This document shows positions 4,633 to 5,371 of a stretch of DNA of 5,371 nucleotides, in pieces. Position numbers and translations under genes: made by a program. How positions within the stretch are numbered: position 1 is the first letter of the stretch; each line of letters begins with the position of its first letter. The notes below the pieces were generated by a model that saw only the letters and a program-made list of their open reading frames with translations, was not told where the DNA came from and made no database searches. The stretch comes from an uncultured Phycisphaerae bacterium (GTDB taxonomy: Bacteria; Planctomycetota; Phycisphaerae; Sedimentisphaerales; Anaerohalosphaeraceae), in contig CALKKA010000083.1 of assembly GCA_937995495.1 (NCBI GenBank), positions 1 through 5,371 of the forward strand. The letters are read 5' to 3'.

Positions 4633-5371
4633 ATGAATAAGGACAATAAACAAGTAAAACGGCGGCTGCCGGAGTGGTTGAAGCGGCGGATCGGGGCCGG
4701 CGAGACGTTTCAGCATACGCATCATACGCTGGATACGCTGGGGTTGGAGACGATCTGTACGAATGCTAACTGCCCCAACCGGGGTGACTGCTGGAGCCGG
4801 GGTACGGCAACGGTGCTGATCCTGGGCAATATCTGTACACGCAATTGTCAATTCTGTTCAGTCGGGCACGGCAGGCCGCTGCCGCCGGATACAACGGAAC
4901 CGGATCGTGTCGCGCAGATGGCCAAAGAAATGGGGCTGAAATACCTGGTCATCACCAGTGTAGACCGGGATGACCTGGCGGACGGCGGCGCGGGGCATTT
5001 TCGGGATGTGATCCTGCGGTGCCGGGAAGTCATGCCGGAACTGGAGTTTGAATTGCTGGTGCCGGACTTTCGAGATTGCCAGGATGCATCGATTGAAATC
5101 CTCAAAGATGCCCTTCCATTTGTGTTCGGGCACAATGTGGAGACGGTCCCGTCGCTGTACTCAACGGCTCGGCCGGGTGGGGATTATCAACGCTCTTTAA
5201 GCCTGTTAGAGAAAGCCAAACAGACTCTTCCCCAGACACAGACAAAATCATCACTCATGCTCGGACTGGGTGAGAAGGACGCCGAGTTAATGGAAGTGCT
5301 GAAAGATTTGCGGGCGATCGGCTGTAACCGGCTGGCGCTGGGACAATACTTACGACCCGATAAGGACTCTT
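4633..5371 (+). CDS. lipA: lipoyl synthase, N-terminal 246 residues (3' end outside window)
   Basis: LipA is a radical SAM enzyme that inserts sulfur at C6 and C8 of protein-bound octanoyl groups, completing lipoate after LipB. The frame is open from ATG 4633 to the right edge without a stop. The N-terminal R-L-P-E-W-L-K is followed by the auxiliary-cluster motif C42-x4-C47-x5-C53 (I-C-T-N-A-N-C-P-N-R-G-D-C-W). The radical SAM triad is C68-x3-C72-x2-C75 (C-T-R-N-C-Q-F-C). Further landmarks are T-S-V-D-R-D-D-L-A-D-G-G (109-119), H-N-V-E-T-V-P, R-P-G-G-D-Y-Q-R-S-L, L-M-L-G-L-G-E and L-G-Q-Y-L-R-P near the edge. The C-terminal R-S-S-S segment that also binds the auxiliary cluster lies beyond the window. 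The start has only the repeat and an A-run ahead of it and no Shine-Dalgarno. Confidence 0.97.
   Translation, partial: MNKDNKQVKRRLPEWLKRRIGAGETFQHTHHTLDTLGLETICTNANCPNRGDCWSRGTATVLILGNICTRNCQFCSVGHGRPLPPDTTEPDRVAQMAKEMGLKYLVITSVDRDDLADGGAGHFRDVILRCREVMPELEFELLVPDFRDCQDASIEILKDALPFVFGHNVETVPSLYSTARPGGDYQRSLSLLEKAKQTLPQTQTKSSLMLGLGEKDAELMEVLKDLRAIGCNRLALGQYLRPDKDS

Noticed and set aside
4848..5135. Minus-strand open frames inside lipA
   Set aside because: The + strand carries unmistakable LipA motifs throughout this stretch.

Overview
The window is a compact bacterial chromosome segment of moderate GC content. It is made of housekeeping genes and small poorly characterised genes, with no sign of phage, insertion sequence, CRISPR or RNA genes. 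Several things suggest a planctomycete-like or related PVC/delta-type bacterium: a divergent FtsQ directly after Ddl with no ftsA/ftsZ following, two YkgJ-type cysteine-cluster proteins with the W-Y-x-x-G-L-x-F-x-C opening, and a short intergenic repeat of the 'accacgaat... / ...cgattacgcggatt' kind. This placement is inference from memory of such genomes, not a measured assignment.

Layout. (1) Positions 1-1297, + strand: the 3' end of a D-Ala-D-Ala ligase gene, then a bitopic FtsQ/DivIB-like division protein, forming the tail of a peptidoglycan/division (dcw-type) cluster. (2) Positions 1199-2178, - strand: two translationally coupled YkgJ-family proteins (CxxCxxCC Zn/Fe-cluster fold). The second overlaps the end of ftsQ tail-to-tail by 99 bases. 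The first seems to start at a non-canonical CTG. (3) Positions 2292-3865, - strand: a DUF697/YcjF-like membrane protein and, upstream of it, a small two-helix membrane protein. Each has its own near-consensus sigma70-type promoter (TTGACA, 18 bases, TACAAT), and the two promoter-plus-leader segments are copies of each other. (4) Positions 3920-5371, + strand: lipB and lipA, the endogenous lipoate pathway. LipB moves octanoyl from acyl carrier protein to lipoyl domains, and LipA inserts the two sulfurs. lipA runs off the right edge. A short repeat sits exactly at the lipB/lipA junction, encodes the last LipB residues and occupies the place of the lipA ribosome binding site.

The most interesting signals are the duplicated promoter-leader module with its inverted repeat around the -10, the non-ATG start of the first YkgJ gene, the long convergent overlap with ftsQ, and the repeat embedded in the lipBA junction. 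I see no clear intrinsic terminator anywhere in the window, and there is no gene-free stretch longer than about 130 bases.
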